Shown here piece after piece: positions 56,111 to 64,000 of a stretch of DNA of 64,000 bases; within the stretch, counting starts at the first letter, position 1; each line of letters opens with the position of its first letter. Below the pieces are notes generated by a model, which did not search any database, was not told the DNA's origin, and worked only from the letters and a program-made list of their open reading frames with translations. The position numbers and the translations under genes were made by a program. The stretch spans positions 1,984,001 through 2,048,000 of the forward strand of contig NZ_CP099734.1 in NCBI RefSeq assembly GCF_025398175.1, given 5' to 3'. The stretch is from Photobacterium sp. TY1-4. GTDB taxonomy: Bacteria > Pseudomonadota > Gammaproteobacteria > Enterobacterales > Vibrionaceae.

Positions 56111-57109
56111 TTAGTGATACCCCTCCCCTTCCTTGAGCCGTCCACGGAACACCCAGTAGGAGTAAGCGGTATAGGCAATGATCAACGGAAGCAGGAACAC
56201 GGTTCCGGTCAGCAAAAACTTCAGGCTGGTGTCCGGCGCTGCGGCATCTGCATAAGTCAGGCTATGCGGCACAATGTAAGGATAGGTACTGACGCCAAAG
56301 CCGAGCGAGGCGAGGAAAAACAGCCCCAGACTCGCTAAATACGCCTTCACCGGTTTATGTTCGATCAAGTCTTTGAATAACAGATATACCAGATAACCCG
56401 ACCCCGCCGGGATCAGCAAGAACAACAACGCCTGCGGGAACGAGAACCAGCGAGCCGCGATGTCATGATTAGAGATTGGCAACCAGAGACTGAGAATCGC
56501 AACCATGGCCACCATAATCAGCGCACAGCGCTTGGCCGTCACATAGTACCGACGATGATAGGATTTCGGCAGCTTGATCAGCAACCAACAGGCCCCCAGC
56601 AAGGTGTAGGCCGCAACTGTCACCAAACCGCAGAACACGGTAAAGGGCGTGAACCAGTCAAACCAGCCGCCGCTGTACTGGCGATCGACCACGGTGATCC
56701 CTTGCAACAAGGTACCCAGCATCATGCCCTGTGTGAAGGTAGCAATCAGCGAGCCGATGAAAAAGGAGCTGTCCCACAGAAACTGACCACGATGGGTCCG
56801 GAAGCGGTACTCAAAGGCCACGCCACGGAAGATCAGCCCCAGCAACATCATGATTAACGGCGCATACAGCGCAGGCATCACCACGGAGTACGCCAGCGGA
56901 AATACCGCAAACAAGCCGCCACCGCCCAGTACCAGCCAGGTTTCATTGCCATCCCAAACCGGCGCGATACTGTTCATCATCAAATCCCGCTCCTGAACCG
57001 ACTCCCCGCCGAGGAACAAGATCCCGATCCCCAAGTCAAACCCGTCCAGGGCAACATAGGCAAACACGGCAATCGCAATCAGCATGTACCATATCAATGC
57101 GTAATCCAT
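56111..57109 (-). CDS. cioB: Cytochrome bd-type (CIO) quinol oxidase, subunit II
   Basis: A 332-residue, ~8-helix membrane subunit. It starts MDYALIWYMLIAIAVFAYVALDGFDLGIG, the hallmark of CydB/CioB, and has the WDGNETWLV motif. It is shorter than E. coli CydB (379), as expected for CIO types. It lies 8 bp after cioA and abuts the small DUF2474-like ORF. Confidence 0.93.
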   Translation of the reverse strand: MDYALIWYMLIAIAVFAYVALDGFDLGIGILFLGGESVQERDLMMNSIAPVWDGNETWLVLGGGGLFAVFPLAYSVVMPALYAPLIMMLLGLIFRGVAFEYRFRTHRGQFLWDSSFFIGSLIATFTQGMMLGTLLQGITVVDRQYSGGWFDWFTPFTVFCGLVTVAAYTLLGACWLLIKLPKSYHRRYYVTAKRCALIMVAMVAILSLWLPISNHDIAARWFSFPQALLFLLIPAGSGYLVYLLFKDLIEHKPVKAYLASLGLFFLASLGFGVSTYPYIVPHSLTYADAAAPDTSLKFLLTGTVFLLPLIIAYTAYSYWVFRGRLKEGEGYH

Positions 57110-57117
57110 GTGGCCTC

Positions 57118-58485
57118 CTAAAGATTTGAGTGCGTTGTTGAAGTGACGGTGTCACTATCGAGCGGTCGTTCATACTTGGTCGGGGACTTGCGCATCAGCC
57201 GCAGCATGTAGAAAAAGCCCGCGCCGAACACGGTAAAATAGACCACCACAAATGCGGCCAGCGACACACTGACCGCCGCGGCGTTGACGGGAGAAATTGA
57301 ATCAGCCGTGCGCAGTAGTCCGTATACCGTGAACGGCTGCCGACCCACTTCGGTGGTGATCCAGCCACAGAGAATGGCAATAAAACCGGACGGGGCCATC
57401 ACCAAGCAGCACCGGTGGAACCAGTCAGCATGGTACAACTCTTTTTTCTTGCGCAACCACAGGCTAACCAACCCGACGGCCAGCATCAGAAAGCCCAGTG
57501 CGACCATGATGCGAAAACTCCAGAATACGATCGCCACTGGCGGGTGATCGGTTTCAGGGAAGGCATCCAGTCCTTTCACTTCACCGGTAAACGAGTGCGT
57601 CAGGATCAGGCTACCGAGATACGGGATCGACACCTGATAATCCACGGTCTGATTTTCCTGATCCGGCAATCCGAACAGGATCAACGGCGCACCTTCATGC
57701 GTTTCGAAATGACCTTCCATCGCCGCCACTTTGGCCGGCTGATGCTCCAGAGTATTGAGGCCATGCAAGTCGCCGACGAACACCTGAATCGGCGTCACAA
57801 TCGCGGCCATCCACATCGCCATGGAAAACATCGTTCGCGCCAGATGGTTTTGCTGCGAGCGCAGCAAATGGTAAGCCCCGACCCCACCCACCACAAACGC
57901 CGTGGTCAGGAAGGCGGCCAGCACCATGTGGACCAGGCGATACGGGAATGACGGGTTAAAGATCACCGCCCACCAGTCTTCAGGAATAAACTGGCCCTGC
58001 GCATTCATGCCATACCCGGTCGGTGTCTGCATCCAACTGTTCACTGACAGGATCCAGAAGGCGGAGAATAAGGTGCCGATCGCCACAATCACCGTCGCCA
58101 TGAAATGAAGCCGCTTGCCGACCCGGTTCATCCCGAACAGCATCACGCCCAGAAAGCCGGCTTCAAGGAAAAAGGCGCTAAAGACCTCATAGCCCATCAG
58201 CGGCCCGAGCACCGGCCCGGTCTTGTCCGCAAAGACACTCCAGTTGGTCCCGAACTGATAGCTCATGACGATCCCGCTCACGACCCCCATGCCGAAACTA
58301 ATGGCGAAAATCTTGATCCAGTATTGATAGAGCTCGATATATTTTTGCTGACCCGTTTTCAGGTACAGGCCTTCCAGGACCGCCAGATAGCTGGCGAGGC
58401 CAATCGTAAATGCCGGAAAAATGATATGAAATGACACCGTGAAGGCAAATTGAAATCTTGCCAGATCGACTGCGAGTTCACCCAT
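57118..58485 (-). CDS. cioA: Cytochrome bd-type (CIO) quinol oxidase, subunit I
   Basis: A 455-residue membrane subunit carrying the three hemes. H20 in TVSFHIIF corresponds to a heme ligand (E. coli His19), and the GEPW-equivalent region and short Q-loop indicate the cyanide-insensitive (CIO) class rather than CydA with its long Q-loop (about 520 residues). The oxidase moves electrons from quinol to oxygen, tolerating cyanide or sulfide. First gene of cioA-cioB-DUF2474-like, divergent from the RidA-family gene; the 278-bp gap should hold both promoters. Confidence 0.92.
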   Translation of the reverse strand: MGELAVDLARFQFAFTVSFHIIFPAFTIGLASYLAVLEGLYLKTGQQKYIELYQYWIKIFAISFGMGVVSGIVMSYQFGTNWSVFADKTGPVLGPLMGYEVFSAFFLEAGFLGVMLFGMNRVGKRLHFMATVIVAIGTLFSAFWILSVNSWMQTPTGYGMNAQGQFIPEDWWAVIFNPSFPYRLVHMVLAAFLTTAFVVGGVGAYHLLRSQQNHLARTMFSMAMWMAAIVTPIQVFVGDLHGLNTLEHQPAKVAAMEGHFETHEGAPLILFGLPDQENQTVDYQVSIPYLGSLILTHSFTGEVKGLDAFPETDHPPVAIVFWSFRIMVALGFLMLAVGLVSLWLRKKKELYHADWFHRCCLVMAPSGFIAILCGWITTEVGRQPFTVYGLLRTADSISPVNAAAVSVSLAAFVVVYFTVFGAGFFYMLRLMRKSPTKYERPLDSDTVTSTTHSNL

Positions 58486-58763
58486 CGCTCCCCCTTCATC
58501 CGGCTCACCCGACCACGGCTGGAGCCAGATCGCCCCTTCATGAACACTCTCATGCAGATACGAACAAAGTTAAATTATGGTTCATCTCGCTCCAGGCCGG
58601 GTGTTTTTCCTGATGCTTTCCAATCCCCGTACCTATTTCTCTGCGCACGCGACACTCATGCCACTGAGTTATCAATGCCATGGTGATAACTCATTAGACG
58701 TTCGACCGGAAAAACCGCACAGTAAAGACACAAATTAAGCCATTGAAAAACGAGGAGCGAATC

Positions 58764-59177
58764 ATGAGCAAGAAACAAGCCTTTCATAACCCACACATGC
58801 CGGATTTTCGCAATGCATTTAGCTGGGGACTGAAGCTGAGTGAGTTTGATGAGATCTTTTTCGTAACCGGTCATGCCGACTGCAATCCGGAATTTATCAC
58901 CCAATTTCCGGATGATCCGGTCGCCCAAACCCGCCTGATCCTGGATCAAATTGACAGCCTGATCCAGGAAGCCGGATTCAGTCGCGACGATATCGTACGA
59001 ACCGACTGGACCTTTACCAACGATGTCACCTCTGAGCAGTTCAGTGAGATCGCGGGGGTTTGGGAAGACTATCTAGCCGATGTCGCCGTCAAACCGGCAA
59101 CGGGTACCCTGCGCTATGTCCAGCGACTGGGGATGCCGGACATGAGGGTTGAATACGAAATGATGCTGGCAAGATAG
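58764..59177 (+). CDS. RidA (YjgF/YER057c/UK114) family protein
   Basis: A 137-residue RidA-fold protein; the founding member deaminates reactive enamine/imine intermediates. Family features include FFVTGHADCNPE, TRLILDQIDSLIQEAGFSRDDIVRTDWTF and the C-terminal VEYEMMLAR. The usual catalytic Arg of RidA (in PxxR near residue 105) is not in its standard setting here: the region reads ATGTLRYVQRLGMPDMRVE. It may belong to another RidA subgroup. The start at 58764 follows GAGGAG. Confidence 0.82.
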   Translation: MSKKQAFHNPHMPDFRNAFSWGLKLSEFDEIFFVTGHADCNPEFITQFPDDPVAQTRLILDQIDSLIQEAGFSRDDIVRTDWTFTNDVTSEQFSEIAGVWEDYLADVAVKPATGTLRYVQRLGMPDMRVEYEMMLAR

Positions 59178-59962
59178 GTTCAGGGGAGAGCACGGGTCCA
59201 TTTCCGGCACTTGGCCTTCACAAGCCAAGTTCATACGCCACTCTTAAAAGTTCCCCTCACAGGTCACCTCCCGCGGATGATAGTCGGCTTCACCTAAATA
59301 GCCGGCTATCATCATCAACCGACGATCATTAACCGACAGCCATCAACCAACAGGCGTCAACCAACAGTCATCTTCCAGCTTTCTGTTTCCTGCATCCTGT
59401 TTTCTGGATGCGTTGAGTCCCCTCACTGTTAAAAAACAAAAATATTAACAATGAATACTCATCGGATATTTCTAATCAACATTGGCACCTGAAATTCAGA
59501 GGTTTTATTTTACAACTGAGTTTAAACTCAAATAATGCACAATAAAAAAGACACATCAGCCTGAATAAATACACACCATAAAGATTATACCGTCTATTTT
59601 CTGTGAAATTTAAAAACAACCACGACAATAATTTGACGACAATAAAATGACGCAGAAAAATGCAAGTATTGACGCAAAAAAATACTAATTTCAGATCAAG
59701 CAGTTGAAAATGAACCCGCAAACATGGGATCAATATCACCTATTTTGAACGCTGTTTTTAGTTGATCCCTTATTCAGCATTGATTAAAGTCAGCTGTGTC
59801 AGGGCAATGTCAAGACGCTAAAAAATCACTAATAATTGTGAAATAAACTCAGGAGATCGGATTTTAAACTCAGGGAATGACATTATATTTCAATTTTTAA
59901 TTTCATTTTACGATGCAACTTTAAATCACCGAACAACAATTAATCAATATATTAACAAGAAA
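59178..59962. other. 785-bp AT-rich intergenic region
   Basis: I find no convincing gene. Contents are a weak hairpin CTTGGC/GCCAAG (59210-59229), a 12-bp stem with one G-U pair (59278-59289 with 59300-59311), and an imperfect tandem repeat at 59311-59371 (about four units around ATCAACCRACAG). From 59430 on the DNA is strikingly AT-rich. A minus-strand ORF at 59476-59739 is rich in Phe/Leu/Cys with no ribosome site and looks spurious. Confidence 0.6.
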
Positions 59963-60451
59963 ATGAAAACATTATTAGTTATTTTATTTGCGCTCGTTTC
60001 AAACAGTGTCATGGCGTTCAGCTCATTACCTGCCGTCGATATGGTGCTGGTCAAAAAAGCCGAGAGAAAACTGTTTCTCATCAAAAATAATCAAATCTTC
60101 AAGGAATACTCAATCAGTCTGGGCAAGCGGCCGGTCGGACATAAACAGTCTCAGGGGGATTACCGTACGCCGGAAGGGCTGTATACCATCGATTTTCGCA
60201 ATCGAAATAGTAAATATCATCTCAGCCTGCACATTGATTATCCGAACGATCAGGACAAGCGCCGTGCAAACCAGCAAGGTGTGAACCCTGGCGGTGATAT
60301 CTTCATTCACGGCCTGCCGAATGGGAAAAACCTACCCCTGCTGTATCAGGGTGTCGATTGGACCCGCGGCTGTATCGCGGTAAATAATAGCCAAATCCGG
60401 GAAATTGCCAGCTATGTTGCAGACGGTACGCCCATTCGGATCCATCCCTGA
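59963..60451 (+). CDS. L,D-transpeptidase family protein (YkuD domain), periplasmic
   Basis: A 162-residue exported protein. The signal peptide ends SNSVMA before FSSLPAVD. The YkuD domain follows: VLVKKAERKLFLIKNN, then YRTPEGLYTIDF, IFIHGLP and the catalytic TRGCIAVNN with its Cys. It would crosslink peptidoglycan or attach proteins to it; with its small size it resembles the short ErfK/YafK-like group. The ribosome site is weak (AAGAAA). The first codons share the AT-rich composition of the upstream gap, suggesting regulation or transfer. Confidence 0.87.
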   Translation: MKTLLVILFALVSNSVMAFSSLPAVDMVLVKKAERKLFLIKNNQIFKEYSISLGKRPVGHKQSQGDYRTPEGLYTIDFRNRNSKYHLSLHIDYPNDQDKRRANQQGVNPGGDIFIHGLPNGKNLPLLYQGVDWTRGCIAVNNSQIREIASYVADGTPIRIHP

Positions 60452-60605
60452 TGACATCACAGCTGTTGCGCCTGCCTGAAACATATAAAGGCAGGCAACA
60501 GAAGCTAAATAAGCAGCTTCTGAATCACAGCAGAGTGGCACAATAGGCCACGCTGCACACGGATGGGATGCCCCAAGACTGGCCAATCACTCCGAGACTT
60601 GCCAA

Positions 60606-62564
60606 TTACTGGCCCTCCGTCATCAAGTAGCCGTTTCGGCCATTATGCTTGACCTGATACAAAGCGCTGTCGGCCTGCTTGAGTAATGATTCCCAATGGG
60701 CTGCCAGATTCTCGCCTGAAGTCGCCATCGCCGCACCGATTGACACCGTAATTTCACGTTCTCCCACGGTTGTCTCAAAAGGCCTTTCAATAATCGCCTG
60801 CTGTAATGCCGCCAGCCGCTGCCGGGCAACCTTCGGTTCGCATCGCATCACCGCCACAAACTCTTCGCCGCCCCATCGGGCCAGCATATCGTCAGCCCGA
60901 AGTGCCTGCTTCATTCTGGCGGCCAGCTCAACCAACACCTGATCGCCGACATCATGCCCGAGGGTGTCATTGATCATTTTAAAATGATCCACATCCAGCA
61001 CAGCCACCATTAACGGTTGGCGCAGCTTGGTTGCTTTGGTGCGCAGCCAGTATTCGACAAAGCGGCGGTTCGACAGGCCGGTCAACACATCCTGACCGGA
61101 TCGGATCGCCAACTCAGCATGTGACTTGGCCAGATCATGATGGCGTCGACGGATCCGGCTGTATTGCCCGTACAGAATGTACAGGCCCAGTGTGCCGACC
61201 ACGGCTGCCAGCAGCCAGACATTTTCTCTGGCATTCTGCGCCGCGATCCGGGCAGTTTGCAAAGCATTTTCAGCTTTGAGCAAGGTCAGCTCATTCTCTT
61301 CCAGCTCCGCACCCAGCTCTTGCTGCAAAATTTGCTGAGCCTGACGGCGAGCCTCAATCAGGTACTCCCGTCCTTCTTCCATATATCGCTTGTAATTGAC
61401 TAATGCCTGCTGATAGTCGCCCAACGCCTCATAGCTTTCCGCGATAATCTTGGTTGCAAACAGATAAAACTTGCGGTCATCTCGCTCATCCAGCTTCCCG
61501 GCCGCCACCATAGCAAGCGACTTCGCCTGATCCGGCTGCCCCATTTGCAACAGGGCAGAAGCCATCAGCACATTGCAATACGGCGTGCCTTTCTCGTCTT
61601 GATTGCGGTAGGACATGATCAGGCAACGACTCGCGCTTTTATAAGCCTCCCGACTCTGCGCCAAGTCCAGCTGGATATCGGCCAGATTGAGCAACGTCGC
61701 CATTTTTAGCCGATAGGAACTCGTCTGCTCCGCAAGCTTATAGGCTTCACGCAAATGGACTTGCCGCCGCTCTCCCCGATCAAAATATTTGTCGATCAGA
61801 CTGGCATTAATGTGCAACGACGCCTCGGTCGCCGGTTGGGAATACTGATTCGCATGGTAAAGCTCTATCGCGCGCACCAAGTATTCTTCGGCCTTTGACC
61901 ACATTTCCATGCGCATATACACCGTGGAGATGTTAGAAAGTAACTTGGCCACCTGCATGAAATCGTTTTGCTGATTGAAGATTTGATAGGCCTGGTGATA
62001 ATGTGCCAGTGCTGACTGAAAATGGTCGCGATCCGCATCAACATTGCCCAGCCACTTCAAGGCCCTGGCCTGCAATGCATCGTACCCCAGCGCGCGAGCT
62101 GTCTTTTCAACGGTCAGTAATGTTGATTGTGCATCTGCCAACTGAAACCTGTCCACCAGGTTCACCCCCTGGTAATAGCGGGCTTCAGCCTCAATCCAGG
62201 CGATCTGGCTCTGCTTCCCCAGCGCTGCCAGTTGAGCCAGATACAGCTCTGCCTGCTGCCCCCCTTCCATATCTGCCAGTTCGATTTGCAGCGAGGCCAG
62301 CAAATAGAGCGCCTGTCGCACCGGGTTATCTTCCGGCTTCAGGCTCTGTTCCAGCTGACGAAGCTGGTCTTTCGCCCGGTACGGACAATTCGTGGCTTTA
62401 AGATACGTATTCAGATATGGCTGATCGACAGGCGAGACTTGCGCTTGCAGGTAAGGTTGAAGAATCTCTGCTTTTGCCGGAGCGGCAGGTATGAGCAGAC
62501 CAGCAAACAGACAAAAGAAGACAAGAAAAAGCGCGTGTGGTCGCTGAGGCATAAGAAATAGCAT
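60606..62564 (-). CDS. TPR-containing diguanylate cyclase
   Basis: A 652-residue sensor enzyme. A signal peptide (ending PAKA) leads to a periplasmic helical part with several tetratricopeptide repeats (about residues 60-410). A short coiled coil, one membrane helix (NVWLLAAVVGTLGLYILYG) and a cytoplasmic GGDEF domain follow. The active site is RWGGEEF around residue 565, with an intact inhibitory I-site RADD five residues upstream, so c-di-GMP synthesis with product feedback is likely. There is no EAL domain. The start at 62564 follows AAGG. The signal sensed by the TPRs is unknown. Confidence 0.92.
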   Translation of the reverse strand: MLFLMPQRPHALFLVFFCLFAGLLIPAAPAKAEILQPYLQAQVSPVDQPYLNTYLKATNCPYRAKDQLRQLEQSLKPEDNPVRQALYLLASLQIELADMEGGQQAELYLAQLAALGKQSQIAWIEAEARYYQGVNLVDRFQLADAQSTLLTVEKTARALGYDALQARALKWLGNVDADRDHFQSALAHYHQAYQIFNQQNDFMQVAKLLSNISTVYMRMEMWSKAEEYLVRAIELYHANQYSQPATEASLHINASLIDKYFDRGERRQVHLREAYKLAEQTSSYRLKMATLLNLADIQLDLAQSREAYKSASRCLIMSYRNQDEKGTPYCNVLMASALLQMGQPDQAKSLAMVAAGKLDERDDRKFYLFATKIIAESYEALGDYQQALVNYKRYMEEGREYLIEARRQAQQILQQELGAELEENELTLLKAENALQTARIAAQNARENVWLLAAVVGTLGLYILYGQYSRIRRRHHDLAKSHAELAIRSGQDVLTGLSNRRFVEYWLRTKATKLRQPLMVAVLDVDHFKMINDTLGHDVGDQVLVELAARMKQALRADDMLARWGGEEFVAVMRCEPKVARQRLAALQQAIIERPFETTVGEREITVSIGAAMATSGENLAAHWESLLKQADSALYQVKHNGRNGYLMTEGQ

Positions 62565-62730
62565 ACTACCTTAAGAATTTAAGTCACTGTCATTCCCTAA
62601 CCTCAATCCCTGACTTGTATTTGTAACAAAGTTTATGTCGAAAATATAGGCTTTATGAATGAATCATTCACGCTCTTGACATGAAACGGCGATCAATTGG
62701 ATCGTCGTTTCTGCCGTACAACCCGGATGA

Positions 62731-63222
62731 TCACGGCTGACGATGATATCCGACAGCCACAATCACATCCCCCACGCGCATAAAGAGCGTGTGTTTGGGC
62801 TCACCCCGACTGTCGACCGGACTGGTCCAGTGGTACTCAATGATCCCTTTTCCCGCTTCGACGGCCGTGGTGATCATCTCTCGGAAAAAAGGCTTCCCGT
62901 ACACATCCACTGTGTCCAACACGGTCTCCCCGGCCAGGACTGTCGACGAGCCGCCGCTGGCCAGAAACTGCCCGTCCACCCGCACTGCATAGACGTACAA
63001 CTCACGGTCGAAGAACTTCGGATCAGTATTGAAGTCGGTCACGACCTCAGGCCCATACTTCTCAACATGTTTGACCGCTTTATCCAGCAAAGTCATGGCC
63101 CGGCGTTCATCTTTGGAAATAATATGTTCGACCGTGGCCTGATTAGCCCAAACAATCGATGCAAAAATCAAGGCCAGTAACGCCGCCAGACCCAGTAACA
63201 TTTTCGACGTCATCTCACGCAT
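62731..63222 (-). CDS. Secreted single-Cache-domain protein beside a TRAP transporter
   Basis: A 163-residue periplasmic or membrane-tethered protein: a hydrophobic N-terminus (MLLGLAALLALIFASIVWA) followed by an sCache-like domain (AMTLLDKAVKHVEKYGPE, ELYVYAVRVDGQFLASG, DVYGKPFFREM, VAVGYHRQP). It has no HAMP, kinase or methyl-accepting part. It begins 26 bp after the DctM stop, so it is probably the last gene of the TRAP operon. The start at 63222 follows GAGGGAG; the frame stays open 18 codons further. A 12-bp hairpin at 62683-62711 could end the transcript but lacks a T-run. Confidence 0.75.
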   Translation of the reverse strand: MREMTSKMLLGLAALLALIFASIVWANQATVEHIISKDERRAMTLLDKAVKHVEKYGPEVVTDFNTDPKFFDRELYVYAVRVDGQFLASGGSSTVLAGETVLDTVDVYGKPFFREMITTAVEAGKGIIEYHWTSPVDSRGEPKHTLFMRVGDVIVAVGYHRQP

Positions 63223-63248
63223 GACTTCTCCCTCAAAATGACTCTTCA

Positions 63249-64000
63249 TTAGTACCCCACCATCGACGGTAACCACAACGACAATTGCGGAAAGAACGCC
63301 ACCAGAAAGACACCGACGACCGAGGCAATGACAAACGGGTGGATCCGGGCGGTGATCTGCTCTACGCTCGACCCGCCAATTCCGGACGCAACAAAGATGT
63401 TCTCACCAAGCGGCGGGGTGGCAAAACCGATCGATAAAGCACACACCACGACCACTCCGACATGCGTCGGATCGGCCCCCAGCATATACATGATCGGCAG
63501 CAGCACCGGCACGATAATCATGATCGCCGCCAGGGTTTCCATAAACATGCCGACAAACAGCAACAGCAAAATGGTCAGCGCCCAAACCAGATACATATTT
63601 TCAGTCAGGCTAAGTAACGACTCCGCAACCACCACCGGGATCTGTTGTTCAATCAACAACCGGCCAAATACGGTTGCAGCAAACAAAATCAGCAATACCC
63701 GCCCGGTGATCCAGGTTGTCGTGGTCAGCGACGTGAAAATACTTTTGACCGACAGCTCGCGATGGAGGAAAAAGCCGACGAACAGCGAGTAGAAGATCGC
63801 CACAATGGCCGATTCCGTCGGGGTGAACATCCCGCTGTAAATCCCCCCGAGGATCAGAAACGGCGCCAGAATCGACCAGGTTCCCCGCTTCACTGTTGCC
63901 TTGATATCTGACACCGACCAGGTTTCAGTCAGTCCTTTATAACCACGTTTTTTCGCAATCAGATAGTTAGTCAGGATCAGGGTAGAAGCCATCAGCAGCC
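63249..64000 (-). CDS. TRAP transporter large permease (DctM), C-terminal part
   Basis: At least 248 codons of a TRAP-T large membrane subunit, running off the window. Features are APFLILGGIYSGMFTPTESAIVAIFYSLFVG, LFVGMFMETLAAIMIIVPVLLP and the closing CALSIGFATPPLGENIFVASG. These systems import carboxylates using a sodium gradient with a DctP binding protein, which should lie beyond the edge. The substrate cannot be read from this subunit. Confidence 0.93.
   Translation of the reverse strand, partial: LLMASTLILTNYLIAKKRGYKGLTETWSVSDIKATVKRGTWSILAPFLILGGIYSGMFTPTESAIVAIFYSLFVGFFLHRELSVKSIFTSLTTTTWITGRVLLILFAATVFGRLLIEQQIPVVVAESLLSLTENMYLVWALTILLLLFVGMFMETLAAIMIIVPVLLPIMYMLGADPTHVGVVVVCALSIGFATPPLGENIFVASGIGGSSVEQITARIHPFVIASVVGVFLVAFFPQLSLWLPSMVGY

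Noticed and set aside
59476..59739. 87-codon minus-strand ORF in the AT-rich gap
   Set aside because: Biased to Phe/Leu/Cys with no ribosome site; expected by chance in AT-rich DNA.
59826..59841. TCAC-N8-GTGA dyad as a CRP site
   Set aside because: The half-sites are in the inverse order and wrong spacing for CRP.

Overview
The window looks like a chromosomal segment from a gammaproteobacterium of the Vibrionaceae, probably Photobacterium or a close relative; the genus is an inference. Supporting signs are the thrS-infC-rpmI-rplT ... pheS-pheT ... ihfA order, ribE divergent from a NorM-type MATE pump, a DUF3080 / DUF5062-like / ParA trio, and an ExeM-type nuclease with a GlyGly-CTERM sorting tail. 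Most genes use GC-rich codons typical of a core chromosome. I see no insertion sequence, phage or CRISPR array.

Layout. 1-9.8 kb: the end of a Cache-domain chemoreceptor, an M14 peptidase, a stand-alone tryptophan synthase beta chain, a small outer-membrane barrel protein, an M3 oligopeptidase, vitamin B12 importer genes btuCD and astE. 10-19.8 kb: the translation block ihfA, pheT, pheS, rplT, rpmI, infC, thrS, all on the minus strand. It is interrupted between rplT and pheS by a plus-strand membrane acyltransferase and a 256-bp array of exactly 32 octamer repeats. The thrS leader carries a hairpin that mimics the tRNA-Thr anticodon arm, and infC starts at ATT. 19.9-26.6 kb: the histidine utilisation locus hutC and hutIGUH, with HutC-like operators. 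26.7-34.8 kb: the YniA and YniC (HxpB) homologues, a CPXCG protein, ribE/norM, DUF3080-DUF5062-ParA, and six tRNA-Val(GAC) genes arranged as three tandem pairs.

34.8-44.3 kb is a nucleic-acid-scavenging neighbourhood. It holds a minus-strand cluster of a beta-CASP ribonuclease, a nucleoside/NMP phosphorylase and a PRPP synthase-like protein, then a porin, the extracellular nuclease ExeM and a DeoR repressor. 44.4-50.2 kb: a bactofilin whose start overlaps an M23 peptidase gene by 97 nt, then an RND efflux pair. 50.3-54.4 kb: a run of small minus-strand enzymes (four GNATs, DUF1801, GFA). 54.5-55.9 kb: a YjiH-family transporter whose promoter carries the same 10-bp operator as the hut promoter in the same position, suggesting that it belongs to the HutC regulon. 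56-58.5 kb: a CIO-type cytochrome bd oxidase with an adjoining 37-codon membrane peptide. 58.7-64 kb: RidA, an AT-rich gap, an L,D-transpeptidase, a TPR-GGDEF diguanylate cyclase, a secreted Cache-domain protein and the end of a TRAP DctM permease.

Functionally, histidine breakdown and its probable transporter form one regulon, and RNA/DNA degradation with base/ribose salvage forms a second theme. The translation genes show two cis-regulatory devices that can be read from sequence. All functional calls come from reading motifs; no database search was run.
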